Source: Panagrolaimus kolymaensis
Lineage: Eukaryota > Nematoda > Chromadorea > Rhabditida > Panagrolaimidae
Direction of reading: 5' to 3'
Assembly: GCA_028622995.1 (NCBI GenBank)
Contig: JAJQJQ010000043.1
Location: 744,001-808,000 of the forward strand
DNA length: 64,000 nt
Shown piece by piece: positions 35,166 through 48,285 of this stretch; positions within the stretch are counted from its first letter, which is position 1; every line of letters starts with the position of its first letter. The position numbers and the translations under genes were made by a program. The notes beneath the pieces were generated by a model. That model searched no databases. It saw only the letters and a list, made by a program, of their open reading frames with translations, and had not been told where the DNA came from.

Positions 35166-38100
35166 TGTTAATATTGGCTTTCAAAATTGAATCAAGTTGA
35201 GTTGAAAATATTCCAAGAGAATATATTAATCGATGATGTATGTTTGACACCTAAAAATGGAATTTTTGATTAAACAATGAATAAAATGAAAACAAGTTAA
35301 TGCAATTAGGTTGAATAAAAAACACGAAACACACGCAACACGAATGGAATATATAAAAAAACATACACAGATGGATGGAGTAAGTTTTATGGTGGATTTT
35401 TAGTCAGTAGAATAGCGTTGTTGTCAATGTGGCATAATAAAGCTTTTAGTAAAACGCAAGGGAAAGAGAGAGAAAAATAAATGAATGACGTGAATGAGAA
35501 AAGGGAATAATGCAAAGTTCATTTTATTTTTCGCGAACAAAGAAGCAACGTGAAATGAAAGAAACGCACACGCGTCAGCAATTAACCGGAAATATGAGAT
35601 ACAAAAAGGGTAAATTGTGTTCAGTTTTAACTTTTAAAAAGGTAGTTAAGCATCATGACTAGCTATAGGAGTTTTCAAAAAGCAAGCATAAATTCAAGAA
35701 TCAAAGGAAATGGATGAGTAAAAGCTGCGCAAGAAGGTCATACACATAACTTTCAGAAAATATTGATTCTTTCCCCATATTTTTTAACTCAAAAAACCCA
35801 TATTTCAGCTATTCCTATTGAATTCAAAGAAGTAAAGCTAGTAAAAGCCACGGAGGAGAAAAACACGAAACCATTTTCTAAGAAAACACCCATAATCCCA
35901 AGTAAGCAACTAAACTCAATTCCACGACGTTTAACATCAAACAATAAAGCAATGAAGCAAGAAAAAAAAACTTTTTATGGATCTTTTTAAAAAGGCAAAC
36001 AAAACTCATAAAGCATGGAAAAAATGCGCTGTTGTTTGTCTATGTTAGTTTCTTCAACAAGAACAAAAAAAATGTGAAATCAATAAAAATTGCTCAAAAC
36101 CCAAACAAAATAAAAAAATGGAGGACGCGAACAAGGGAAGAAAAACAATAACATGTATTCTTTCTCGCAATATTTTTGCGTTTGTTTCACCAAAACATTA
36201 AACATGATTGAAATTATTAATAAAAAACGAGAGGAAGAAGAATAAAAATGGTTGGAAACTTTGATTTTTTTTTCAGCAACAAAAAAAATGTGGATGGGCT
36301 TCAATAAAAAAAAGTGAGAGAAGAAGAAAAAAAGGAGGAAGAGCGAGGAAGAAAATCTTTGCAAGTTTTTTTTTACTGGACGCAAGATTGGCCACAGAGA
36401 CGCAAAATGCCAAAAAGGACCAAAGCCATTTTTTTGTGGGCAAAGAAAACAATTTATTCATCATTTTTTTTGTCGTTGTTTTTTTGGTAGTAGTAAAGCA
36501 ATTGCAAGAGTAAATAGCGAAGCCTTTTTTGGTGTTAAAAAATAAATTTCGGTGAAAATAAAAAAATACATAGAATAAATGTGAAAGAGAGAGCAAACAA
36601 GCCAACGATGGAAGAAGGATGCAATGTGGCGTCGCTCCTTTTTTGTTTCGTTGTCGTCCATCTTTTTTTTTTGTTTGGTGGAAACAAGCAACTAAAAAAG
36701 GATAGAGAAATAGAGTTGGAGAGTGGAGAAGAAGAATATTATTGATCTCCCTCTCTCTTGCTTGCTTATTTAAGTTGTTCAAAAAAAGGAAGAAGAAGAA
36801 AAAAAAGAGGACAAAGGCCATCCACCAAAAAAGCTTACTTTTCTTTTTAAATAGGTTTTGGATTTTGTATTTTAATAAAATGTGGGAGAAGGAGATAAAG
36901 GTGAATGAAAAAAAGGAATCTAATGTTTGAAAGAGGAATTTATGAATCCAAAACTATTTTTTTGTAGGGTGAAGAAACTTGGATTTGTAACATTTCTAAT
37001 TTTTTAAATGGTGAAAATCGATCAACAATAATTTTGGTTGTTTATTATTATCGAATTTTACCAAAACATTTTTTCAAGATCAATGGAAAGTAAAAAATCA
37101 CAAGACTAAATTTAAAAGAAGAAAAAGAAAAAAGAGGAACGACCATTTTTTCAAATACAGCAAAAAACGTTTCGAAATCAAGCACAGAAAAAAAATCATC
37201 GCCCGCATGATTCATCCTTAATTTTTTTCTTTAACAACTCTGACACAAATAAAATCAGCAGCATTAAAAAAAAGCAAACCTCAAATTTCTTTTCCAATAA
37301 TACAAAGCTTTTTATTTTTTTAAAGAAAAAAAAATTTAATATGTGATTGACAGAAAAAGAAATAACTACCATTCTTTAACCATCAAAAGAAAGAAAGAAG
37401 AAAATAATAAGCATGAAAGAAAGAAAGGGGTTAAAGCCAAAAAAAAAAATAAGAAGGAAAAAGAGTCATATATTTTTATTTTTTTTCTATTATTGCTTCT
37501 TTTTTTCTTTAAAGGCAAAAATATTCTCATCAATGGCTCCATGGATGGTTCTGGACTTCTTTTCTTTAAAATATATATGTATTTGAAGAAAAAATAATAG
37601 AGGGAAGGGAAGCAGCATAAAATCAATTCTTTTTTTCTTCTCCAAAAAAGCTTTTGAATATGAAAATGGGAAAAGTAAAAAAGTTTAATGGTTGAAGGAA
37701 GGATGTCAAAATAAAATCAAAGTGCCAATTAAGTAATCAAGCAGCAGCAACAACAACAAAAAAATTAACTTTCTTGAAAGCTGTTGCCCTGTTTTAGTAA
37801 ACTTTATTTTTGGTTTCAATTTTTTTATACAAATAAATTCAAAAGTAAAATTTGAACCATAAACTGCGAAAATTTTGCTTATGAAAATTAATAATCTATA
37901 GCTTTTTTCTTTATGAAAATCCCCGGCTAAAACTGCTTCCACTTCGGGTGTTAGTAACCTTTTTCTAAAAAAATATTGGGGAAATGAAAGCATAAAATCA
38001 ATTTTTTTTTTCTGGAAAAATATGAGAAAGTGGAAACAAGAAGAAAAAAAAAATGGTTGCCAATATATTTTATTTTTTTCCTTTTTTTGCTTCGAATTGT

Positions 38101-41100
38101 AAAAAAAAAGACACGCTTCTTTCATCCTTTTTTTATTTTTATTTTTTTGGGAAAAGAAAAAGGAGGTTTTTTTAAATTTTTTATTTCTTCGTGCGTCAAT
38201 GGCGCTCCCCAATAACGACAACAGCAACTAACTAACAACTAAAAAAGGCAAAGGCAAAAAAAATGGCACTTACTGCTTCAGCAAATGGCGCACACAGATG
38301 CATGCACAAACACACCCATCCATACCCATAAATTTAAATTTGTGCTTTGTGGCCTGAGTTTTTTTTTTGGGTGGCATTTCCACGTTTTTTTTCTTTCCTT
38401 TTTTTGGTTAGCATTTTTTATTTTATTTTTTTTTAGTTTTAAAAAGCTCAAATAGCAAGCAAGCAAGCGGGGAGTAGTAGTAGTTGTTGTTGGAGTAACT
38501 TAAAAAATATATAGGAAAAAAATGGGGAAGAGCGGAAGTAAAAAAAATATATTTATATGGAGGCAACAAACAGAAGCAGCTAGCTAGCGAGTAGCAGGAG
38601 CAAACAAAAAAAAAACAATAAGTTAACTTAAAAGCTTAAAATGAAATTTAAAAAAAAAGAAAGGGCATGTTTGAGTTTTTTTTTCTTTTTGGAATAAATT
38701 TTTTTATGTTGTTACTACTTGGTGGTTGCAAGTTTCAAAAAAAAGCAGAAAAAAAATTTAAAATATTGTTTAAAAATGGGAAAAATGCAAAACGGAAGAA
38801 GAAGAAATTACGGTAGTGCAAAAGAGAGAGTTTGCAACAACAAAATAAAAAGAAGCTTTCACCCGATTCTAGAGTCCCATACATCAGAGAAGTAAGTGTC
38901 ATTATATTAAAAGTTTCAAACGAAAATTGTTGAATCGAAGTAAAAATTTGAATTGCCCCATTTTATGGATAATTCAAAGCCTTTTGGTGGAATATAACTT
39001 CCATAGATGTCTCTTCAATATACCGAAACCTATCTCCTAATTGGTAGTTGTTTATGGGAAAGAGCCAAACTTTAAATGAAATTTTCTCCAATATTTACAA
39101 CTTTCAAATCGACCTTTTTAAAGGACAATTATTAAAATTTTGTCGAATAAATTAAATTTTTAAAAAAATAAAAAAAGCTTTTAATTAATTCATTAAAACC
39201 CAACGACAAAAAGTGCATTCATTGAAAATTGGAATAACACCAACAAAAGTTTTAATAATGTGGTATCTTTTTTTAGATATAAAAAAACAAAAGTTTTTGT
39301 TATCATCCATCAATAATTCTGGGTTATTTTTTTTGTTAGTTTTAGACGAATGGATTATTAAATGGAAAAAATCATGAATCAAAAATAGTTGGCAATAAAA
39401 ACATTAGAGATTAAAATCAAAAAAATATTTAAAAAAATAAAAAAACATGGCGAAAACAAATGTTTTACTTTCAAATCTCTAAAATTAAATTTTTTTGTAA
39501 TTCTATGTATGTAATTTCAAAGAGAAAATATTTATCACATTCATCCCAGGAGAACAAGGTGGAAGGCATAAGGGAGATTTATGAGAAATAATGAATAAGC
39601 AAAAAAAATTATTTTTAGTGGTGGATAAAATTTTTAAAAAGGTCAAACTACAAAATTTATGATTCACTATCATCATCAACTTGCACTTTTCAAATGTTGG
39701 GTATCATCATTTTTTTAAAGTCGAAATACACAATACCTTGTTTTTTTAATTCAAAGAACCTCAACCTTCCAAATATTCTAACGAAAATAACAAACAGAAA
39801 CTAAAATTTTTTTTCATAAACTAAAAAATAACTAAAAACAAAATTAATCCATAACTGTCATCACATCAGGAAAGCAGTTTTTTTATTATTTTTGAAACAA
39901 AAAAAAATGGTGTAAAAATAAAAAAAAGGTTTGGTCGATGGGTGTGACACGCCGCCACCGCCAACCATCACAACGTTCCTTATTTTTTTGTTTTATAACT
40001 CCACTAACGCATAAATTATACACCCAATGCATGCATGAACGCTGCTCACACAAAAATAAAAAAGAGTTTTCTTTCTCGATATTTATCAATAAATATTTGA
40101 TGATGCTCATTTTTTAATTTCTCCAATTTTTTTGAAAGACTAAAAAAATATATAAAAGAAAATAAATAATCGGCTTGACGGCGGCGGCAGCGGCGATGAC
40201 ATGGTTTAGATTTCAACTGGATGAAGTTTAGTTAGAAAAAAAAGTGGGAAGAAAGAAAGAAAGAAAAAAGTTGTGAAGTAAGTAATTAGAAAAAAAGAGG
40301 AGAGTCAAGGGTGTAATTTGAAGAAATACGTACAAGTAAAACCAAGGCAAATTAAGTGTTGTTGAATTTTGAGATGATTGACGACACTGCTTATTTGATT
40401 TTGGATACAAAAAATTAAATAAAAAAGCTTTAAGAAATTTGATAGCAATTTTGGGTGGAATGATAAAGAAAAATACTGTAATACAATTTCTAAGAAAAAC
40501 CAACTGCAGTTTTGGAACGCAAAAAAAAAAACAAGGGTTTTGAGAAATTATTTTTTTGTTAGATTCAAATTAAAATTTAAGGGTTTTCTTGTTGGAGCCA
40601 GAATTTTAACGAATTCAATTTTGGATTTAAAAAATCGAGAATACACTTTTTTTGATAAACAAGTAATTTTTTAGGAATTTTTGGGTTACTATAATTTGAA
40701 AAAACCTCAAAAAATTCATAAATAATAAATTCCAGAAATTTAATAATTCCCAGAAAAATAAAAATTACCGCAAATTTTCACCTCCAAAATCAAACAAATA
40801 AAAATCATTCGATAATTAAAAGTTAATTAAAAATTAGAAAATAAAATTTAATTTGTTGTTTATTTTTCTTTATTTCTCCAAAATAGAAACACTTTAAAAA
40901 AATTTGTCGTCGTCGTCCATATTTTCACGACACTTAAAAAACTTTTTGAGAAAGAATAAAGAACCAAAACCAAAACGCTCACTCTTTTTTTTTCTTCTGA
41001 CGACGACGATGGTTGTTGCAATATTTTTCATTTTCTCTAATGTTTTTCTACCAAAAAAAAAAAATAAACGAAGTGTTGGCTTTTTTTTGTGTCGTCGTTC

Positions 41101-41462
41101 GTTCTTGATGTTGTTGCTGCTGCAATTTTCTTTTTTTCGTTCTCTCTCTCTCTTTTTCCCATTTTTGCTGCTGCTTATTGATTTATTTTTATATATTTTT
41201 TCAAACTGAAAAAAATGAAACTTTTTTTTGGAAGAAATAAAAGGAAATAATTACGCGATTTATATTTATATATTCCTTTAAAAAAAGAATTACCAAAAAC
41301 TTCCTTAAATTTGGGTGCTAAAAATTTTTTAAGCACTAGGTTTCCGTGAATAATTTTTTCAATTTAAAATTTTAAGAGACTTGTTGCGTTATTTAAATTT
41401 TTTTGTTTCGGCAATAATTGGATTTTGGATTTATGCTGGAATAAATATTTTTTAGAGGAATA
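35166..41462. other. Gene-free divergent region, 6.3 kb
   Basis: This lies between synaptobrevin (minus) and EHBP-1 (plus). It is dominated by poly-A/poly-T stretches and AAG/CTT and AAC microsatellite-like sequence. Many open frames are low-complexity Lys/Phe strings without splice-phase or family support. CAGTTT appears only as isolated copies (about 35622, 39876, 40506), in keeping with background. Promoters of both neighbouring genes presumably lie here; no specific element can be pointed to. Confidence 0.5.
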
Positions 41463-44400
41463 ATGACAATGGTTTGGAAAAAGATTAAACGAACTGGGCA
41501 TCAAGCATCTAAATATAATTTTACTTTAACTTTTAAAGAATTAATTATTGATTCTGGAAGAAAACCGGAGAAAATTCAAATTTCTTGCATGCATCGGTAA
41601 ACTTTTAGGATTTTAAAGATTTAGAAAAAATTCATTCTCGAATTCTTATTTATATATTCAATTCTCCAAAAACAAAATATATATATAAATTATTTACTTT
41701 TAGTCGCCGCCGATATTCATGCGATCCAAGACCGTTGGAAAAAAGTTTTTCAAATGAAAATAAATTTATGATTGTTTGGCCTGATCTTGCTGCAGATACA
41801 ATAAGTTTAGATACAACTTTATTTAAAGATCCAAATAAAGATCAATTTGATAATAAGGTTAGCTAACAAAAAATTCTACTAATCCCCCATCGAAAAAATA
41901 AAAATCATATATTCCTTAAAATTTCATTGAAAAAAATTTAAATATTTATTTTGAAAGCCAAATACTTTCGAGAACATTTCTCTAAGAATTTTACATTCTT
42001 GAAATGCAAAAAACTAAAAGACATTTTTTTAGGAATGGACATTGGTTGCAGAAGAAATAACAAAAAAAGGCAAACCTCGACCTCTTGCAGCAGTGTCGTT
42101 AAATTTATGCTTTTTTGTCAATCAAAATCCTGATGTTAAAACAGAATTAAAGTTAAAATTGAGATGTTTACAAAAAGATGTCAATAATTGCACCCTTTCA
42201 CTGATTTTATCTTCCACTCTTCTCAAAGAAGGAAATGCCATGTTAGTCACTTTTTTTTCTCAAAATTTTTTTTATATATTCCAACGCAAAAAAAAATATA
42301 TTTATTTTTAGGGATGACGACCTCCAAAGTAATGCTTCCATTTCATCCATAAAAATTCCTGTGGATATTCCATTACCAATCGAAAATGAAAGAAGTAATA
42401 ATAATCAAAGAATTGTGGAAGGTGTAAAAAAAATAACAAAAGATTTTGAAAATTGGAATGATGATGACGACGAAGGAGAAAAAGAAAAGAAATCTTCGGA
42501 AGTTGTTGTTGCCGCCGTCGTTATTAAACCCACACCTCCAACCCAACCTAAACGAGCTTGGGAACAACCTGAACCTGTTGAGCTCGAGGAGAATGAAAAT
42601 AATCGAAGGAGGCATGGGCATGAGCCTCCACCACCTTTACCACCGTAAGTAATTTTTTTTATAAATATTATTTTTAAGAGTGAAATTTTTTTGTCGACGA
42701 AGACTAGCAAAATTTTCTAAACTGCCTTAGATTCTTTTTTCTAATAATTTTGCGGTTTTTCCAAAGAAGCAAACAATTTTTGATTTCCAACAAGCAAAAA
42801 ATTTATTTATACATAAAATAAATGCAATTTGAAATAAATTTACCGAACTTTAAATTTCTGAAGAAAATAAAGAAGAGAAAAATAAAATTCAAAACACTTT
42901 CGTTGTTGCTTTTAATTTTTTTTTGATAAATGGAAATTTAAAATATCGGGAAAGTTAGTTTTAAAATAATAAAATTAAAAAATCCATATTTTTAGTCATC
43001 GAATTTCAATTTCATCTCGACGTCGAACGGATTCCAGTGAAGATTCTCCTTTCCCGTCACAGCAGCAGCCTTCATCTTCAAATCATCAAAGACAACAACA
43101 ACAACCACCTCAACCCCTTGATTTTTCAGAAGAGAGGAGACAAAGCATTCACACAGTTGTACGAAATCTTGCCCCTCCACCTCCAACACCCAGAGCGGAT
43201 GAACCTTTGCTTGAATGGTGTCAAAGAGTAACGCGAGGATATAAAGGCGTAAAAATAACAGATTTTTCTAAAAGTTGGCGATCGGGCCTTGGATTTTGTG
43301 CTATTTTACATCGCTACGATCCAGCTTTAATTGGAAAATATGAAAATTTAGATTTTTCTGGAACTAAAACTGGGCAAAAAGAAAATTGCAAAATTGCTTT
43401 TGATTCAGCTAAAACTATGGGAGTTAAAAGGTAAGGGTTTTTTTTTGATTTTTGACCCACAATTTTTTAAAGTTTTTTGAACCCAAGTATTTTTTTAAAA
43501 TTATTTAATTAAAATATTTTTTAGAGATTTGGATGAATCTGAAATTACAACATATCCAAATGAAAAATTAATTACAGCATATTTAAAAAATTTGCGTCAA
43601 GCTTTACACAATGATTTAAATTTTGGGGATACCACCGATGCCGCCGCGGCTGATAATGATCAAACAGGTGGTTATCGAAGATCACAATTTTTTGAGCCCT
43701 CGGAAACTGAAAAATATGTTATTCATGATGTGAAACGAATGCAAATGTTAAGAGAAAAGCATGAAGATGAAATTGATAATTCCACAAATGCAGCAGCCAT
43801 GGCTTCTTCTTCTTCATCGACGGCGCCAATAAAAGTTATGAAAGGAAAAGTAACATCCAAATTTCGTATTTCAACTTCCACAGAAAATGAAAATCCTTCA
43901 TCGCCGTTGTTGTCGTTGGTGAATGAAAAAATTGATGAACCTCTGCGACCCCACACAAGATCCAGAAGAGATTCCATTAAAGAATTAGATGAGCATGAAG
44001 AGGAATTGAAAAGAATGGCCGAGTAAGGATTTGCAAAAATTAGAAAGACAAATATTTGGGTTTTGGGCTTTAAGGAAATAAGGAAGAAATTACTAAAATT
44101 GAAAAATTTGGGATATTAGAAATTTGCATAAATATCTAATTTAAAACATAGAATTCCGTCTTATTGAATTTACTAAAAAAATAACCAAACTTTTGATTCG
44201 TCAATGAAATTTTTTTCTGTGGCAAAAATTTGCATATTTTTTACATAAAAAATTCAAGAGTTATTAAAATTAGCAAGTTTCAAAGATTCCCGAAAATTTA
44301 GATATTGCTAAACCCTATTTTTTTTAACAAACTTTTCTCATTCAAAAATAATAAATTTTTTTTAGTGAAATGAAATTCCTTGCTGATAGCGTGGCTAAAG

Positions 44401-47400
44401 AAACTTCAGCAGCATCTTCACCTCGTTCACCGTCACCTCCAGCTCCAATGGAACCCCAAAGATTTAATGGACACGACAGATACCCTTCCAATAATCTTTC
44501 AGAAGAGGAAGAAAATCGTCGGAGAAAAGAAGAAGCCAGAAGATTAATTGAAGAATTACATAATAGCAGTGACCCATCTTCTTCATCTTCAATCATGTCA
44601 AAATCCATGAATAATCGAAGTAAGTTTTTTTCCATCAAAAAAAAATTAGTTTTTTTATGTGATTGAAAATAATTTCTGTAAAATTATTACTGTAACAACC
44701 AACGATCGATGTTGTTTTTTGTGAAACTTTTTACTTTTTTCTCGACTAAAAAATCTTTTTTTGTGGTTGTATTTTTTTTTCTTGTTCGTTGTTTCACAGC
44801 AATTTTTAGATCGACAACAGCAGCAACAATATAATTTTTATTCCATTCGAAGTGCAAATGCTTCTCCAGCATTTGAACGTAAACAACAACATTGTCTGTT
44901 AATTATTTTTTTTTCTCGCTTTTACATACTTTTTTCCAACTTCTTTTTCCTACTCTCGTTTTTATGGTACTAACATAACTTAAAGTTGGATTATGGTAAC
45001 TATGAGCCATAATAATTTTCGATATTCATACTTTTTTCCATTCCATTTTTAGTATTTTTTGGCGAATAATTTCTGTATGATTTCGTTATCAAAAAAAATA
45101 TTTCGTTCATTAAAAAAAAGACTATAAATTAAATTTTTCCAATCGAAATCTAAAAAAACTTTATCCAAAATGCAAAACCTCAAAAAAGGTTTAGGTTTGA
45201 GAAGAAATAAAATGGCTATAAAAACCAAAACAATGCGTTTTAATTTTTTTTAAATGTAAGTTTTCGAACAAATTCAGCTTTTAGTTAGTACCATCCATTA
45301 ACATATCTTTTTTTATTCACCAACCATCCATTTTTGTGTTTGTTGTTTTTTCTTTCCAAATGTCGTCGCCCAACCTTTGATGATTGACAAAATATATTAA
45401 TTACATTTTTTTTTCAGATGGCCACCAAAGACATGGTTCGGATATTTCAGCCAATGCATTATTTGTAAGTTGTTTTAACATTTCCACCGCCATTTTTATT
45501 TTTCGCGTTTCGTAAATTTTTATTTTTAAATATTGTAAAAAAAAATCCTGAATTGTTTTTAATGCTTTTTTATATTAGAAGCTTTTTTTAAAATTATTTT
45601 TTGCTAGAAAAAAATTAGTTATAGTTTTTGTTTTTGTAGCCTTCAACATCGTCACCTGATAATGGATATTTATCTTCAAATACCCATAATGCCGCACCTG
45701 GAATGCAACCTCCATCATCAGCATTTGATAGAGTCAAAAGATATGGAAGTATGAGAGGCGCAGAGCTTGCAGACACCTTATCTCAATATATGTCTTATAA
45801 TCCTATAAATAATCAACCACCAACCCAAACAGCAACAACAACAATTATGGTTAGTGTTGTTTCTTGTGATTAGTAATTTTGTTTCGATGTTGTATTTTTG
45901 ACTTTTTGGCTGAGCTATATTTATTTGCAAAACTGAAGTTATGAAGATTTTTTGAAGCTCAAACAAAAAATTATAAATCCAGAAGGTTTTTAAAAAGCAA
46001 AACTAAAATTTTTTAAAGAAATTTCAATAATTTTTAGTTAAAAAAATTATTTTTTCGTTATATTTTTCTTTTCGATACCAAACTTTATGCATAATCACAA
46101 ATCTTCGCATTTTAAATTCCATTTTAACAGTATTCATTTTTTATCTCCAAAAAAATCCCATAAATTTTAAATGCTTTATTAACAAAATACTTTTTTCTTG
46201 ACCCAACAACCATGCTTTTGAACCATAACAAAAACAAATCTAAACAATTTTTAACCCATAATTCCTTTTCCAATATTTTTTTTATAGGACACTACCCCTC
46301 GAAGTCAACCATATGATAATAGTTTAAATGCAACACCAACCCGCAAAATTATAACTTCGTTTGAGAGAAATGTTATAAACGTGGAAGACATAAATGAAGA
46401 ACTCCAAAAAATTGGTGAAAGAATTGCCGAAGTTCAAAACCTTCAAAGATATGTGGAAGAAAAACTTCAAAATATTGGTTTGTTTTTAAAAATAGTTTTG
46501 GCGCCAAAAAAATTTTGCATACGCTTTTTCTAATTTTTTTTGTTGTTGTTACAGAAGCTGGAAGTGAAGAAGAAGAAAAATATTTTAAAGAGCATATAAA
46601 ATTAATTAATGAAAAAGATGCGTTAATTAGAAAACAAGATTATTTTAATGTTGCAGCAGAAATGAGTGAAGTTGAAGAAAAACTTGGAATCGTTCAACAA
46701 CAAGTTAATGAAGTTACAAGAAATAATGGTTAGTTTAATTGTTTTTTTTTGTTTTATTGGTAAAAAATTGATTGAAAAAATCGTAACGGAATCCGTTTCT
46801 TTAAATTTTCTTTTAATTTTTTTAAATCGTAGAATTATGGAGGCTACCTAAAAAAAGCTTGCAATTTCATGATCGTTTAGACATATTTCTTAATGCAAAT
46901 TTAATTTTTAAATTTTCTTCTTAACTAACAAACATATCTTTCATTTAATAAAATTAAGTTTATTTTTGTTCTTTGAGTTTTTTCGACTCTGCTAAAAATC
47001 ATTATTAATAAGAATTCCAAAAATCAAACAAAATTTATACTAAAAAATATTCAAAAAATAAAAGAAAAAAAAATGAATTTTATGCTTTAAATTTTGTATG
47101 AAAAAAACCACAGCGAAAAAAAATAAGTATCGGCTCGTCATTGATTTTTTTTTGTTGATATCCTTCTTTTCTTCGAATGTTTTTCTTTTTCCATAAAAAT
47201 AAAATAAAACAGAGCGTCGAGCCGTCCGTCATAGAAAAAAAAAACGAAAAAAATAGATTTCATAAAGCATGAAAAATTTCATAAATTTTTCTAAAAAAAA
47301 CTATTCTTTTAGACATCGATAAAACCGAGGAAGAAAAGCAACGAATCGACGATCTTGTTTCTGAATACAAATCGTTGATCGATAAAAAGAATGAACTCGC

Positions 47401-47614
47401 AGAAAGATTAATTGAAAAAGAAGCTGAGTAAGTTTCTCCTGACCCAATAAATCCAAACAACCTTTTTATTTTTCCATTTTTCAGTGAGGAAGAACAAGAT
47501 GAACGAGGCCGAAGAACCCTTGAAAGATCTCAAAATTTCTTTCGAGGCTCACAAGAACCTCTAAATGCATCACAAAAAATTATAAATTTTTTTAAAACTA
47601 AAACTATTAGCTGA
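41463..47614 (+). CDS. ehbp-1: EH-domain-binding protein 1 (NT-C2, CH and bMERB domains)
   Basis: Fourteen exons: 41463-41596, 41704-41857, 42033-42241, 42312-42644, 42996-43430, 43525-44022, 44366-44619, 44810-44878, 45418-45464, 45640-45849, 46288-46477, 46555-46728, 47313-47427 and 47485-47614, giving 983 residues. EHBP1 links Rab8/Rab10 and EHD proteins on recycling endosomes to actin. Residues 1-165 form the NT-C2 lipid-binding domain (EWTLVAEEITKKGKPRP). Residues about 346-455 form a calponin-homology domain (LLEWCQRVTRGYKGVKITDFSKSW...). About 800-945 form the coiled Rab-binding bMERB domain (NLQRYVEEKLQN...KLINEKDALIRKQ). Disordered acidic and Pro/Gln-rich linkers separate them. Exon 8 is a phase-neutral cassette. 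A 3' splice site lies 7 bases before the ATG. Confidence 0.93.
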
Positions 47615-48285
47615 AATCATTTTTAAAATTATCAAAAGTTTCCTAAGTTTCATTCTTTTATGAAAATTAATTTGAGGCCATTCAATCAATCAAAAAAAAT
47701 AAACTAAAACACTGGTGTTTTGGAATTTTTTAGTTTTCCATTCTCAAAAAAGTTTTTTTTGTTAGTTTTTTATGCAAGCTTTTTTTACTTTGAAACTTTA
47801 TCTTTGTTGTTAAAAGTCGCTGTTTTTTATTTAGAGATCTAATAATTTTATTAAAGCAAATATGCATCCGGATTCTGGAATTTAAAATTTTGTTGTTTGT
47901 GCTTTCATTTTGCTTTTTTATTTTCAAATTACATATATTTTTTATTTTGTTGTGCTGAACTTTTTTGAAGCCCGTTTTCCTAGTCTTCTTGCTTTTTAAT
48001 GTTTTCGTCATTCATTGATCAAATTGATTTTGTAACCCATTTTTTTATGATTAATAAATAATAAAAACGCTATGTTAAATGTAAGCAGCTTGAAAAACCG
48101 CAGCAGAATATTCAAACTAAAGCAATCCAGAAAATTCAAAAAATAACAAAAAAGTTTACACAAAGTTTTAGATTTATTAAACCACAATTCAGAAAATGAT
48201 GCAATACAATAATTACAATATACATACATACTACAAAAGAAAAATAAGGATAAAATGATCATCGTCGTCGTTACAGCTGCTCCAT
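47615..48285. terminator. Tail-to-tail spacer of the EHBP-1 paralogues
   Basis: This 0.67-kb convergent spacer should contain the 3' ends of both paralogous genes. AATAAA-like strings occur on both strands. It shows no motif array or coding exon. Confidence 0.45.

Noticed and set aside
35763..35990. Plus-strand open frame with Lys/Pro-rich protein
   Set aside because: No splice context, no recognised domain, and composition as in surrounding low-complexity sequence.
36080..38466. Several Phe/Lys-rich open frames on both strands
   Set aside because: They follow poly-T/poly-A tracts; no domain and no in-phase splicing.
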